64,000 nt of DNA from positions 62,001 to 126,000 of the forward strand of contig NZ_VHLH01000008.1 of NCBI RefSeq assembly GCF_006516965.1, written 5' to 3'. This DNA comes from Pararhizobium mangrovi (GTDB taxonomy: Bacteria; Pseudomonadota; Alphaproteobacteria; Rhizobiales; Rhizobiaceae). Under the pieces are notes generated by a model, which saw only the letters and a program-made list of their open reading frames with translations, was not told where the DNA came from and searched no databases. The stretch's first letter is position 1, and each line of letters opens with the position of its first letter. Position numbers and translations under genes: made by a program. Of the stretch, positions 20,014-31,664 are shown one piece after another.

Positions 20014-20990
20014 GTGCACTGCTCGAAGTCGAGGATCTGCGCGTGCGGTTCCGCACGATCGGCAGCCTGCGTGCGAGGATTCGCGGCGTCGAGGATCCGT
20101 TCATCGACGCGGTCTGCGGCGTGTCCTTCTCGATCCGCGAAGGCGAGACGCTCGGCCTCGTCGGCGAGAGCGGTTCCGGAAAATCGACGATCGCACGGGC
20201 GCTGATCGGCCTCAACCCGGTCGCCGACGGATCGATCCGCTTCGACGGACGCGAGATCGCGGGGCTCGGCGAGCGGCAGTACGGCGCCTTGCGCCGCGAA
20301 ATGTCGATGATGTGGCAGGACCCGGTCGGCTCGCTTTCTCCGCGGCTCACCGTGCGTTCCCTCGTCACCGAACCGTTCCGAATCCACGGCGTGAAGGGGC
20401 GCGATCTCGACGAGGAGGCCTCGCGGCTGTTGACGATGGTCGGCCTCGGCCCGGACTTCGCCTCGCGCTTTCCCCATCAGCTTTCCGGCGGTCAGGCGCG
20501 GCGCGTCGGTGTCGCGCGCGCACTAGCGCTCGATCCGAAGCTCGTCATCGCCGACGAGCCGACGGCGGGCCTCGACGTCTCCGTCCAGGCGGAAGTCCTG
20601 AACCTCCTCGGCGACCTCCAGCGTCGGCTCGGCGTCGCGATCCTCGTGATCACGCACAACCTCAACGTCGTGCGCCATATCACCGACCGCATGGCGATCA
20701 TGTATCTCGGCCGGTTCGTGGAGCAGGGACCGACGGAAGACGTCTTCTTCCATCCGCGTCACCCCTATACCGAGGCTCTGCTTTCAGCCAATCCAGAGCC
20801 CGATCCGGATGCCGCGAAGGAGCGCATCGAGATCTCCGGCGAAGTGCCGAGCCTGCTCGATCGCCCGAAAGGCTGCGAGTTCCATACGCGCTGCCTCTAC
20901 GCGCAGGACGATTGCCGGCGTGTCGCCCCCGGCGTGACGCGCGAAAGCGAAACGCATCGCTACACCTGCCACCATCCGCTGAGCGAATAG
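20010..20990 (+). CDS. Peptide ABC transporter ATP-binding protein (DppF type)
   Basis: A 326-residue second ATPase. Walker A is GESGSGKST, the Q-loop MMWQDPVGSLSPR, signature LSGGQARR, Walker B LVIADEPTAGLDVS and the H-loop ITHNLNVVRHI. The C-terminal cysteine motif is CEFHTRCLYAQDDC. GTG start at 20010 overlaps the DppD-type stop (GTGA) and has GAGGAGG 8 bases upstream. Last gene of the transporter operon. A short gap follows to the convergent TPR gene. Confidence 0.93.
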   Translation: MSALLEVEDLRVRFRTIGSLRARIRGVEDPFIDAVCGVSFSIREGETLGLVGESGSGKSTIARALIGLNPVADGSIRFDGREIAGLGERQYGALRREMSMMWQDPVGSLSPRLTVRSLVTEPFRIHGVKGRDLDEEASRLLTMVGLGPDFASRFPHQLSGGQARRVGVARALALDPKLVIADEPTAGLDVSVQAEVLNLLGDLQRRLGVAILVITHNLNVVRHITDRMAIMYLGRFVEQGPTEDVFFHPRHPYTEALLSANPEPDPDAAKERIEISGEVPSLLDRPKGCEFHTRCLYAQDDCRRVAPGVTRESETHRYTCHHPLSE

Positions 20991-21036
20991 CGCGCTGCCT
21001 TTCAACTTCCGGAAGCGCTGATAGCCCTGAAAGGCT

Positions 21037-21888
21037 CTACGTCGCGTTGCCTACGCGTGCGAGCCCTTCTTTCGCCGGCCGATAGTTCGGATCGAGGTTC
21101 GTGGCGTAGGCGTAGGACCGGCGCGCCTTGGCGAGCATACCCTCGTCCTCGTAGACGAGCCCCTGATTGGTCCAGGAAACCGGGTTCTGCCGATCGAGTT
21201 CGATGGCGGTGTTGAAGTCGGCGAGCGCGTTCTCGTCGTCCTTCGTTGCCAGATAGGAGAGGCCGCGGCCGTTATAGGGCTGGGTCGCGCGCGGCGACAG
21301 CGAGATGGCGGCGGAGAAGTCCTCGATCGCCTTGGCGTGCTGGCCGCGCTGCTGGTAGATCAGGCCGCGATTGTAGCGCGCGCGGGGATTGGTCGTGTTG
21401 AGCGCGATCGCGCGATTGTAGTCGCTGAGCGCATCGTCCGGCTGGCCCGCCTCGCGGAAGAGGTTACCGCGGCCGATATAGGCGTCGGCGTATTGCGGAT
21501 TGATCTGCAGGGCCTGGTTGTAGTCGCCGAGGGCCGAGCGCTGGTCGCCGCGCTGACGTTCGATCAGCGCTCGGTTGGCGTAGGCTTCGTAGAACTTCGG
21601 ATCGAGCTGCGTCGCGCGATTGAAGTCGTCCATCGCCTTTCGGTAGTCGCCGGCCTGACCGTAGGCCATGCCGCGCACATTGTAGGAGGACGCGTCGTTC
21701 GGATTGCGCTCGATGACCTGGCTCAGCGAATCGATGTTCTGGCTCGACCCCTGGGCAGGGTCCAGCGAGATGACGCTCGGGCCGCCGCTACTCTGGCATC
21801 CCGCCAGAAATCCGGCAGCGAGAAGAGCCGCCACACCCGCCAGCCGGCGCGCGTTCGAAGAACGCGTACGCTGTCGCGTTGATACCAT
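21037..21888 (-). CDS. TPR-repeat lipoprotein
   Basis: About 283 residues. The N-terminus is a lipoprotein signal with lipobox LAGC (AALLAAGFLAGCQSSGG), so it should be anchored in the outer or inner membrane from the periplasmic side. From residue about 55 on there are six to seven tetratricopeptide repeats, e.g. AYANRALIERQRGDQRSA and RYNRGLIYQQRGQHAKA, spaced by 34 residues. Such NlpI-like proteins act as scaffolds. I use ATG 21888, since the basic region and signal follow at once; in-frame ATGs up to 21990 exist. Convergent with the peptide transporter operon. Confidence 0.85.
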   Translation of the reverse strand: MVSTRQRTRSSNARRLAGVAALLAAGFLAGCQSSGGPSVISLDPAQGSSQNIDSLSQVIERNPNDASSYNVRGMAYGQAGDYRKAMDDFNRATQLDPKFYEAYANRALIERQRGDQRSALGDYNQALQINPQYADAYIGRGNLFREAGQPDDALSDYNRAIALNTTNPRARYNRGLIYQQRGQHAKAIEDFSAAISLSPRATQPYNGRGLSYLATKDDENALADFNTAIELDRQNPVSWTNQGLVYEDEGMLAKARRSYAYATNLDPNYRPAKEGLARVGNAT

Positions 21889-22223
21889 GCCGATCGATCC
21901 TGCCGCCATCCGTGCCTCGTTCACGCCCGTTCCTTTCGTGCCCGCCATGCCGATCGCCCGTTCGGGAAAACCGGCCTTACCATCGGACACCAGAATAATC
22001 GCATCGCCGGATCACGCAACAAAACGCTTGTGCGTCCGGCTTGCGAAAGGTGCCGGTTCCGCCGCCATGCGACGCGAATCACCCGTTTCGAGGGCGTCTC
22101 CGCATCGTTGCAGGCGTTAGCAAAGTGCCGTGCCCCTGTCGAGGTTGCGCGCGGCGCGAGGGCCGCATCGCGAGGAATGAAAACGGTGGCTCACATGCGT
22201 CCGATCGCAGGCGTGTTCGCACT

Positions 22224-22712
22224 TCACGTTTCGCTCGGCCGGTCCTTCGGATCGAACTGGATCAGCGTCATCCAGCGCGCCGTCAAAGCCGGCTTGCGCT
22301 CGTTCTCGATCTCGACCGTAACGGCGTAGGTGGTCATCACCATGGAAGGACCGCGAAACCGGGCTTCGGCCATCGTGAAGCGGCCGCGCACGCGCGAGCC
22401 CGTCTTCACCGGCGTCATGAAGCGTACTTTCTCGAACCCGTAATTGATGCCCATCTGCTGCTCGCGCACGCGCGGCAGGCAATCGAAGTTCATCGCCGAA
22501 AGCAGGGATAGCGTCAGGAACCCGTGGGCGATGGTTCCGCCGTAGCTCGTCTCGGCGGCCGCGCGCTCGGGATCGACGTGGATGAACTGGTGATCGTTCG
22601 TTGCATCCGCGAAGGAATCGACCATCGACTGGTCGACGGTGAACCAGGCGGATACGCCGAGTTCGCTGCCGACGAGGCCCTTGATGTCGCAGAGCGAAAT
22701 CTCGCGCGGCAT
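22224..22712 (-). CDS. MaoC-like (R)-specific enoyl-CoA hydratase family protein
   Basis: A 162-residue hot-dog-fold protein. The hydratase motif with catalytic Asp and His is in SFADATNDHQFIHVD (about residues 33-47), followed by GGTIAHGFLTLSLLSAM. Close to the NodN/MaoC branch. Related enzymes hydrate trans-2-enoyl-CoA and can feed polyhydroxyalkanoate synthesis, but the substrate cannot be fixed here. ATG 22712 has GGAGAAC upstream. It stands alone, between the TPR gene and the glycogen operon. Confidence 0.87.
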   Translation of the reverse strand: MPREISLCDIKGLVGSELGVSAWFTVDQSMVDSFADATNDHQFIHVDPERAAAETSYGGTIAHGFLTLSLLSAMNFDCLPRVREQQMGINYGFEKVRFMTPVKTGSRVRGRFTMAEARFRGPSMVMTTYAVTVEIENERKPALTARWMTLIQFDPKDRPSET

Positions 22713-22802
22713 GCGTTCTCCAAAAAAGCAGAAGGCGGTGGCGGGTTCGTGGAGACGTGATAGTCGTTCCCGCGTCCGTTAGCTAGTACTCGAACGGCGC
22801 TT

Positions 22803-24860
22803 TTACGCCGTGTACTCGCCGGACCTCGCGCCAGGCTTCATGGCCGCAAGAAGAGCGACGCTGCGTCCCGCGACCTCCATCGTGGACCCGCTTCGAAGCG
22901 GGGTCTCGTCGAGGCGCTCCCACGCGCCGGTGGATGGCGCGGGCAGTTCGAACCGCAGCGCATGCGGCGAGCGGTTGAACAGCACGGCGATGCGGCTTGC
23001 CTCCGCTTCCGGTTCGCTGCAGCAAAGCACCATCGCAAGGCCTGCCGTCTGCGGGGCCTCCCAGTCGGCAACGGTCATGGCGCGACCTTCGGGGTGCAGC
23101 CATTCGACGTCGGCCGGCTCGCCGTCGCCTGCCGCCTCGCCGGTCAGGAACCGCGGATCGGCAAGGGCGGGGAAGCGCTTGCGCAAGTCGGACCACTTCG
23201 CGGCGAGCGCTGCCAGCGCATGGTCGCGGTCTTCCCAGTCGAGCCAGGTCGTGGCGTTGTCCTGCGCGTAGGCGTTGTTGTTGCCGTTCTGCGTGCGGGC
23301 GAACTCGTCGCCGGCCGTCAGCATGATCGTGCCACGCGAGGTGAAGAGCGTCGCGATCAGTGCGGCACGGTCGGATGCCCGGGCGGCCGCGACGTCTGGA
23401 TCCTCGCTCGGCCCTTCGACGCCGTGGTTCCACGAGCGGTTGTCGTCGTGGCCGTCGCGGTTCTCTTCGCCATTGGCAACATTGTGCTTCTCGCGGTAGG
23501 CGACGATGTCGGCGAGCGCGAAGCCGTCATGGGCGGCGATGAAGTTGACCGTGCGCGAACGCGCTGCCGCTGCGGCGAAGATGTCGGCGGAGCCGGCCAG
23601 TCGCGCGGCGATGGCACCGGGCGGGCTGCCGTCGGGATTCCAGAAGTCGCGCACCGTGTCGCGGTAGCCGTCGTTCCATTCGAGGAACGGGGAGGGGAAG
23701 CGGCCGAGCTGATGCCCGCTCGGACCGATGTCCCACGGCTCGGCGATGATGATACGATCGGCAAGCAGGGGATCTTCGCGCATCCGGTCGAAGATCGGTG
23801 CGTCTTTCTGGAAGCCGCGGCCGTTTCGCCCGAGGATCGGCGCGAGGTCGAACCGGAAGCCGTCGATGCCGGCGTGCCGCACGAAATGGCGCATTGTGTC
23901 GAGGATCAGCGCTTCGACCGGCGCCCGGTCGCAGGCGAGCGTGTTGCCGCAGCCCGTGTCGTTGACGAGCGCGCCGGGGTCGCTCGCCTCGTGGCGGTAG
24001 TAAAGGGGTGCGTCGAACCCGCGAAGCGAGAGCGTCGGCCCGGCCTCGTCGCCTTCGCCCGTGTGGTTGAAGACGACGTCGAGGAAGACGTCGATGCCGG
24101 CCTCGTGGAGGACCGTGACCGTCTCGCGAAGTTCGTGGATGCCGCCGGGTGCGAGGCGCGGGTCGAGCGCCATGTTCGTAACCGGCTGGTAGCCCCAGGC
24201 ATTGGTAAGGCCGAGAGGCCCGAGATGCGCCTCGTCGATCCATGCCGCGATCGGCATCAGCTCCACGGCATCGACGCCGAGCTCGGTCAGATGCCTTACG
24301 ATCGCCGGTTCGGCCAACGCGGCGATCGTGCCGCGCTTTTCGGCCACGACATCGGGATGACGCATGGTGAAGGCGCGCACGGAAAGCTCGTAGACGAAAC
24401 CGCCCGGCTCGAAACGCGGGGTCCGCGGAGCGACCGCTGGCGGGGCGGATACGATCGCCTTCGGCACGAGATCGGCAGTCTCCTCGCCAAAGACGGAAAG
24501 CCGCGGATCCGCCGCGAAAGGGCGATCGATCGCTAGGGCGTAGGGATCGACGAGGAGCTTCGACGGATCGAAGCGAAGGCCGTTCGCCGGATCGAACGGC
24601 CCGTGAGCACGAAAGCCGTAGCGCGTGCCGGCCACGATGCCATCGACGAAAACGCGGTGCGTATCGCCTTCGCGTTCGAGCCTGTGCCGTGCGGTCTCGC
24701 GCCCGCCGGTCTCGTCGAAGAGCACGAGTTCGATCGTGTCGGCATTTCCGGAATGAACGGCGAACGTAACGCCGCCGTCGTGAAGCGTCGCGCCGAGGCG
24801 GGGTGGTTCGTCCGATACCCCGGTGTCCGTGTTCCCGTATGGTTCGACGCGAAAAGAAAT
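22803..24860 (-). CDS. glgX: Glycogen debranching enzyme GlgX, probable ATT start
   Basis: GH13 enzyme that hydrolyses alpha-1,6 branches of phosphorylase-limited glycogen. An N-terminal CBM48 domain precedes the barrel. The nucleophile Asp is in DGFRFDLAPILGR, the acid/base Glu in IIAEPWDIGP, and the transition-state pair in FIAAHDGFALADIV. The first ATG/GTG/TTG in frame (GTG 24725) would cut off the first CBM48 strands, yet homology clearly continues upstream (RLGATLHDGGVTFAVHSG) to an FRVEPYG segment that normally starts this protein. No standard start lies there before a stop at 24906. ATT at 24860, six bases after GGGGGAA, fits the expected N-terminus and gives 685 residues. A sequence error is the alternative. 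Last gene of the glycogen operon. Confidence 0.88.
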   Translation of the reverse strand: MSFRVEPYGNTDTGVSDEPPRLGATLHDGGVTFAVHSGNADTIELVLFDETGGRETARHRLEREGDTHRVFVDGIVAGTRYGFRAHGPFDPANGLRFDPSKLLVDPYALAIDRPFAADPRLSVFGEETADLVPKAIVSAPPAVAPRTPRFEPGGFVYELSVRAFTMRHPDVVAEKRGTIAALAEPAIVRHLTELGVDAVELMPIAAWIDEAHLGPLGLTNAWGYQPVTNMALDPRLAPGGIHELRETVTVLHEAGIDVFLDVVFNHTGEGDEAGPTLSLRGFDAPLYYRHEASDPGALVNDTGCGNTLACDRAPVEALILDTMRHFVRHAGIDGFRFDLAPILGRNGRGFQKDAPIFDRMREDPLLADRIIIAEPWDIGPSGHQLGRFPSPFLEWNDGYRDTVRDFWNPDGSPPGAIAARLAGSADIFAAAAARSRTVNFIAAHDGFALADIVAYREKHNVANGEENRDGHDDNRSWNHGVEGPSEDPDVAAARASDRAALIATLFTSRGTIMLTAGDEFARTQNGNNNAYAQDNATTWLDWEDRDHALAALAAKWSDLRKRFPALADPRFLTGEAAGDGEPADVEWLHPEGRAMTVADWEAPQTAGLAMVLCCSEPEAEASRIAVLFNRSPHALRFELPAPSTGAWERLDETPLRSGSTMEVAGRSVALLAAMKPGARSGEYTA

Positions 24861-25014
24861 GGCTCGTTCCCCCGAATGCGTGCGCGCGACGTCGCCGGTC
24901 GCATTTCAGCAACCGGCGTCACCTACGGCTGATCGGCTGAAACCATACCACGTTCGGGTTGATGAAACGTCGCCGTCTTCGCGCGGACGGCGAGTTTCGA
25001 GCAGTACTGGCGTC

Positions 25015-28087
<3,073 letters not shown>

Positions 28088-28092
28088 CGCAC

Positions 28093-29355
28093 TCACGCGT
28101 CGAGCCGGTCGATCATCGGTTGGGTGATGAGGCATACGCCCCGGTCCGACCGCCGGAAGCGGGCGGCATCGAGTTCGGGGTCCTCGCCGACGACGAGCCC
28201 TTCCGGAATGACGACGCCGCGGTCGATGACGACGTTCTTCAGCCGCGCCTTGCGCGAGATCGTGCAGCGCGGAAGGACGACCGCGCGCTCGAGCGTGGAA
28301 TAGGAATGGGCGCGCACGCCGGCCGAAACGAGGCAGCGCGTGAGGCTGGAACCGGAAATGATGCAGTCGCCGGCCACGAGCGAGGAGACGGCCGAGCCGC
28401 GCCGACCGTTCTCGTCGTGCACGAACTTCGCCGGCGGGCTGATCTCGGCATAGGTCCAGATCGGCCAGCTATGGTCGTAGAGGTCGAGTTCCGGCGTGAC
28501 GTCGGTCAGGTCGACGCTCGCTTCCCAATAGGCGTCGATGGTGCCGACGTCGCGCCAGTAGGATTGCGTCTCGGTTTCGGATCGCACGCAGGATTCGGAA
28601 AAGCGATGGGCCACCGCCTTGCCGCCCTTGACGATGCGCGGAATGATGTCCTTGCCGAAATCGCGGCTCGAACCGGGCGTTTCAGCGTCCTCGCGCAGGA
28701 ATTCCATCAGTGCACGGGTATGGAAGACGTAGATGCCCATCGAGGCGAGTGCGTTCGCCTCGTTGCCGGGAATGCCGGGCGGATCGGCGGGCTTCTCGAT
28801 GAAATCGACGATGCGGTCGGTCTCGTCGACATGCATGACCCCGAAACCGGTCGCTTCCATGCGGGGCACCTCGAGGCAGCCGACCGTGACGTCCGCGCCG
28901 GAATCGACGTGGCGCTGGAGCATGACCTCGTAGTCCATCTTGTAGACGTGGTCGCCAGCCAGGATGACCATGTATTCCGGGCCGTAGGACTCGATGATGT
29001 CGCTGTTCTGGTAGACGGCGTCGGCCGTGCCCTCGTACCACTGCGTTTCCGAAACGCGCTGGCTGGCGGGCAGGATGTCGAAGCTTTCGTTGCGCTCCGG
29101 CCGCAGGAAGTTCCAGCCGCGTTGCAGGTGGCGGATCAGCGAATGCGCCTTGTACTGGGTGGCGACGCCGATCCGGCGGATGCCGGAATTGATCGCGTTC
29201 GACAGCGCGAAATCGATGATGCGCGACTTGCCGCCGAAATAGACCGCCGGCTTGGCGCGGCGGTCCGTCAGTTCCTTCAAGCGGCTTCCGCGACCGCCGG
29301 CCAGCACATACGCCATCGCGTCGCGTGCCAAAGGCCCGCTCGTCCTGTGATCCAT
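28093..29355 (-). CDS. glgC: Glucose-1-phosphate adenylyltransferase
   Basis: A 420-residue enzyme that makes ADP-glucose, the committed and normally allosterically controlled step. The N-terminal [19 protein letters not shown] holds the nucleotide loop and regulatory Lys/Arg. [20 protein letters not shown] (metal site) and FIEKP (sugar phosphate) follow. The C-terminal 140 residues form the left-handed beta-helix used for subunit contacts and allostery. Start ATG 29355 has a strong AAGGGAGGA. There is a 62-base gap after glgB. Confidence 0.96.
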   Translation of the reverse strand: MDHRTSGPLARDAMAYVLAGGRGSRLKELTDRRAKPAVYFGGKSRIIDFALSNAINSGIRRIGVATQYKAHSLIRHLQRGWNFLRPERNESFDILPASQRVSETQWYEGTADAVYQNSDIIESYGPEYMVILAGDHVYKMDYEVMLQRHVDSGADVTVGCLEVPRMEATGFGVMHVDETDRIVDFIEKPADPPGIPGNEANALASMGIYVFHTRALMEFLREDAETPGSSRDFGKDIIPRIVKGGKAVAHRFSESCVRSETETQSYWRDVGTIDAYWEASVDLTDVTPELDLYDHSWPIWTYAEISPPAKFVHDENGRRGSAVSSLVAGDCIISGSSLTRCLVSAGVRAHSYSTLERAVVLPRCTISRKARLKNVVIDRGVVIPEGLVVGEDPELDAARFRRSDRGVCLITQPMIDRLDA

Positions 29356-29417
29356 CGCTTGTCCTCCCTTGCCGTCACGTCGCCGCCGTTACGGCGTAGC
29401 GTCGTGAAGAAACGCCC

Positions 29418-31664
29418 TCAAGTGTTGCGCTTCAACATGATGGTGGCAAGAGGGGGGATGGTGATCGTGGCGCAAGCCCGGCCGCCCGATCCGGCCTCGG
29501 CCTGCACGCCATCGCCGTTGCCCACACCGCTGCCGCCATAGGCCGAAGCGTCGGTGTTCATTACCTCCCGCCACCAGCCTTCCGCTGGCATCGGCACCGT
29601 GTAGCGCTCGTGCACGTTGGGCGTGAAGTTCGTCACGACGACGACCGGCTCCTCGCCCGGCGCCTTGCGCTGCCAGGCAAAGACGGAGTTCTCGGCGTCG
29701 TCGCCGATCAGCCATTCGAAGCCTTCCGGCTCGCAGTCACGCGCGTAGAGCGCAGGCGTGCCGCGGTAGAGGTGGTTGAGGTCCTTCACCAGATTGCGCA
29801 TGCCGACATGGCGCTCCTCGCCGAGCAGGTGCCAGTCGAGCCCGCGCGCCTCGCTCCATTCGCGGATCTGCGCAAATTCCTGACCCATGAAGAGCAGTTT
29901 TTTGCCGGGATACCCCCACATGAAACCGTAATAGGCGCGCAGATTGGCGAACTTGCGCCAGTCGTCGCCGGGCATCTTGTTGAGAAGCGTTCCCTTGCCG
30001 TGGACAACCTCGTCGTGGGAAAGCGGCAGCACGAAGTTTTCCGAAAACGCATAGACGAGACCGAAGGTGATCTTGTCGTGATGGTGCTTCCGGTACAGGG
30101 GATCTTCCTGCAGGTACTCCAGCGTATCGTGCATGAAGCCCATGTTCCACTTGAAGCCGAAGCCGAGCCCGCCTTCGTGCACCGGCTTCGAAACGCCCGG
30201 CCAGGAGGTGGATTCCTCGGCGATCGTCACGACGCCGGGATGCTGGCCGTAGACCTCGCGGTTCATCGACTGCAGGAACTCGATCGCCTCGAGGTTCTCG
30301 CGCCCGCCTTCGCGGTTCGGGATCCATTCGCCGGCCTTGCGCGAATAGTCGAGGTAGAGCATGGAGGCGACGGCATCCACGCGCAATCCGTCGACATGGT
30401 AGCACTCCGCCCAGAAGAGGGCGTTGTTGACGAGGTAGGAGCGCACTTCTTTCCGGCCGAAATTGTAGATCGCCGTGTTCCAGTCCGGGTGGTAGCCCTG
30501 GCGCGGATCGGCGTGCTCGTAGAGCGCGGTGCCGTCGAAATAGGACAGGCTGTGGGGATCGAGCGGGAAATGCGCCGGCACCCAATCGAGGATCACGCCG
30601 ATGCCGCACTGATGCGCCGCGTCGACGAAGCGGGCCATGCCTTCCGGCTCGCCGAAACGCGCCGACGGCGCGTAGAGCCCGGTCGTCTGATAGCCCCAGG
30701 AGGGGTCGTAGGGGTGCTCGCTGACTGGCAGGAACTCGATGTGGGTATAACCCATGTCGAGCACGTACGGGATGAGCTGCTCATTGAGCTCGTCCCATGT
30801 CAGGAAGCCGTCGTCCTCCTTGAGGCGCCATGAGCCGGCGTGGACCTCGTAGACCGAAACCGGCTGGCGGCGGAAATCGGCTTGGCGCCAGTGCTCGCGA
30901 TGCGCCTCGTCGCCCCATTTGTGCCGGAGCGGCCCGGTGGTGATCGAGGAGGTGTCCGGCCGCATTTCGGCGCGGAAGGCGAACGGATCGGCCTTCAGCG
31001 CCATCAGGTTGCCGCCGGGACCGACGATCTCGAACTTGTACGCGTGGCCTGGACCGATGTCGGGAACGAAGATTTCCCAGATGCCGGTGTCGCGCCGCGC
31101 GCGCATGACGTGGCGGCGGCCGTCCCATTCGTCGAAGTCACCCACGACCGAGACGCGCCGGGCGTTCGGCGCCCAGACCGCAAAGTGCATGCCGGTCGCG
31201 CCTTCGTGGTCGATATGGTGGGCGCCCATCTTGTCGAAGAGGCGCGTATGCGAACCCTCGCCGATCAGATAGTCGTCCATCTCGCCGAGAACGGGGCCGA
31301 AACTGTAGGGATCGGTGACGCGCCATTCGCCGCCGGCGTTCGCCGCGTGGTAGACGAGCGGCTGGCGCTTGCGGATGCTCAGCCGGCCTTCGAAGAGGCC
31401 TTCATCGTGCAGGCGCGTGAGCTGACCCACCTCCTTGCCGGCAAGCGTATGCGCGCTCACCGTCTCGGCGTGCGGAATGAAACAGCGCGCAAGCAGCCCC
31501 TTCTCGCCGGGATGGACGCCGAGCACCGCGAAGGGATCGCCGTGCGTGCCTTCCACGAGCGCGGTGATTTCGCTCGAAGAAAGGGCCGCGCCCTGTCCGG
31601 GCGCCGGCCCCTTCTTCGTCTTCGATTTCGGCTCGGTCGTCTTGCGAGTGCGCGCACCCGTCAT
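29418..31664 (-). CDS. glgB: 1,4-alpha-glucan branching enzyme
   Basis: A 748-residue GH13 enzyme that introduces alpha-1,6 branches. A lysine-rich N-terminal tail (residues 5-20) is followed by the N1 and CBM48 domains (FAVWAPNARRVSVVGDFDEW). The barrel has GLRVDAVASMLYLDY with the nucleophile Asp, TIAEESTSWP with the catalytic Glu, and LSHDEVVHGKG. FMGQEFAQ and the C-terminal beta domain complete it. ATG 31664 overlaps the glgP stop (ATGA) and has TGGAGGG in front; the frame is open 32 codons further but inside glgP. Confidence 0.96.
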   Translation of the reverse strand: MTGARTRKTTEPKSKTKKGPAPGQGAALSSSEITALVEGTHGDPFAVLGVHPGEKGLLARCFIPHAETVSAHTLAGKEVGQLTRLHDEGLFEGRLSIRKRQPLVYHAANAGGEWRVTDPYSFGPVLGEMDDYLIGEGSHTRLFDKMGAHHIDHEGATGMHFAVWAPNARRVSVVGDFDEWDGRRHVMRARRDTGIWEIFVPDIGPGHAYKFEIVGPGGNLMALKADPFAFRAEMRPDTSSITTGPLRHKWGDEAHREHWRQADFRRQPVSVYEVHAGSWRLKEDDGFLTWDELNEQLIPYVLDMGYTHIEFLPVSEHPYDPSWGYQTTGLYAPSARFGEPEGMARFVDAAHQCGIGVILDWVPAHFPLDPHSLSYFDGTALYEHADPRQGYHPDWNTAIYNFGRKEVRSYLVNNALFWAECYHVDGLRVDAVASMLYLDYSRKAGEWIPNREGGRENLEAIEFLQSMNREVYGQHPGVVTIAEESTSWPGVSKPVHEGGLGFGFKWNMGFMHDTLEYLQEDPLYRKHHHDKITFGLVYAFSENFVLPLSHDEVVHGKGTLLNKMPGDDWRKFANLRAYYGFMWGYPGKKLLFMGQEFAQIREWSEARGLDWHLLGEERHVGMRNLVKDLNHLYRGTPALYARDCEPEGFEWLIGDDAENSVFAWQRKAPGEEPVVVVTNFTPNVHERYTVPMPAEGWWREVMNTDASAYGGSGVGNGDGVQAEAGSGGRACATITIPPLATIMLKRNT

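Noticed and set aside
22786-22815. Possible terminator at the glgX stop codon (ACGGCG / CGCCGT)
   Set aside because: The stem is only 6 bp, contains the stop codon in its loop, and no T-run follows, so I do not list it as a terminator.
24533-24912. Frames overlapping the start of glgX on the minus strand that do have ATG starts
   Set aside because: They are in other reading frames and show no CBM48 similarity. A programmed frameshift is not needed, because the glgX frame itself is open and homologous upstream of GTG 24725.
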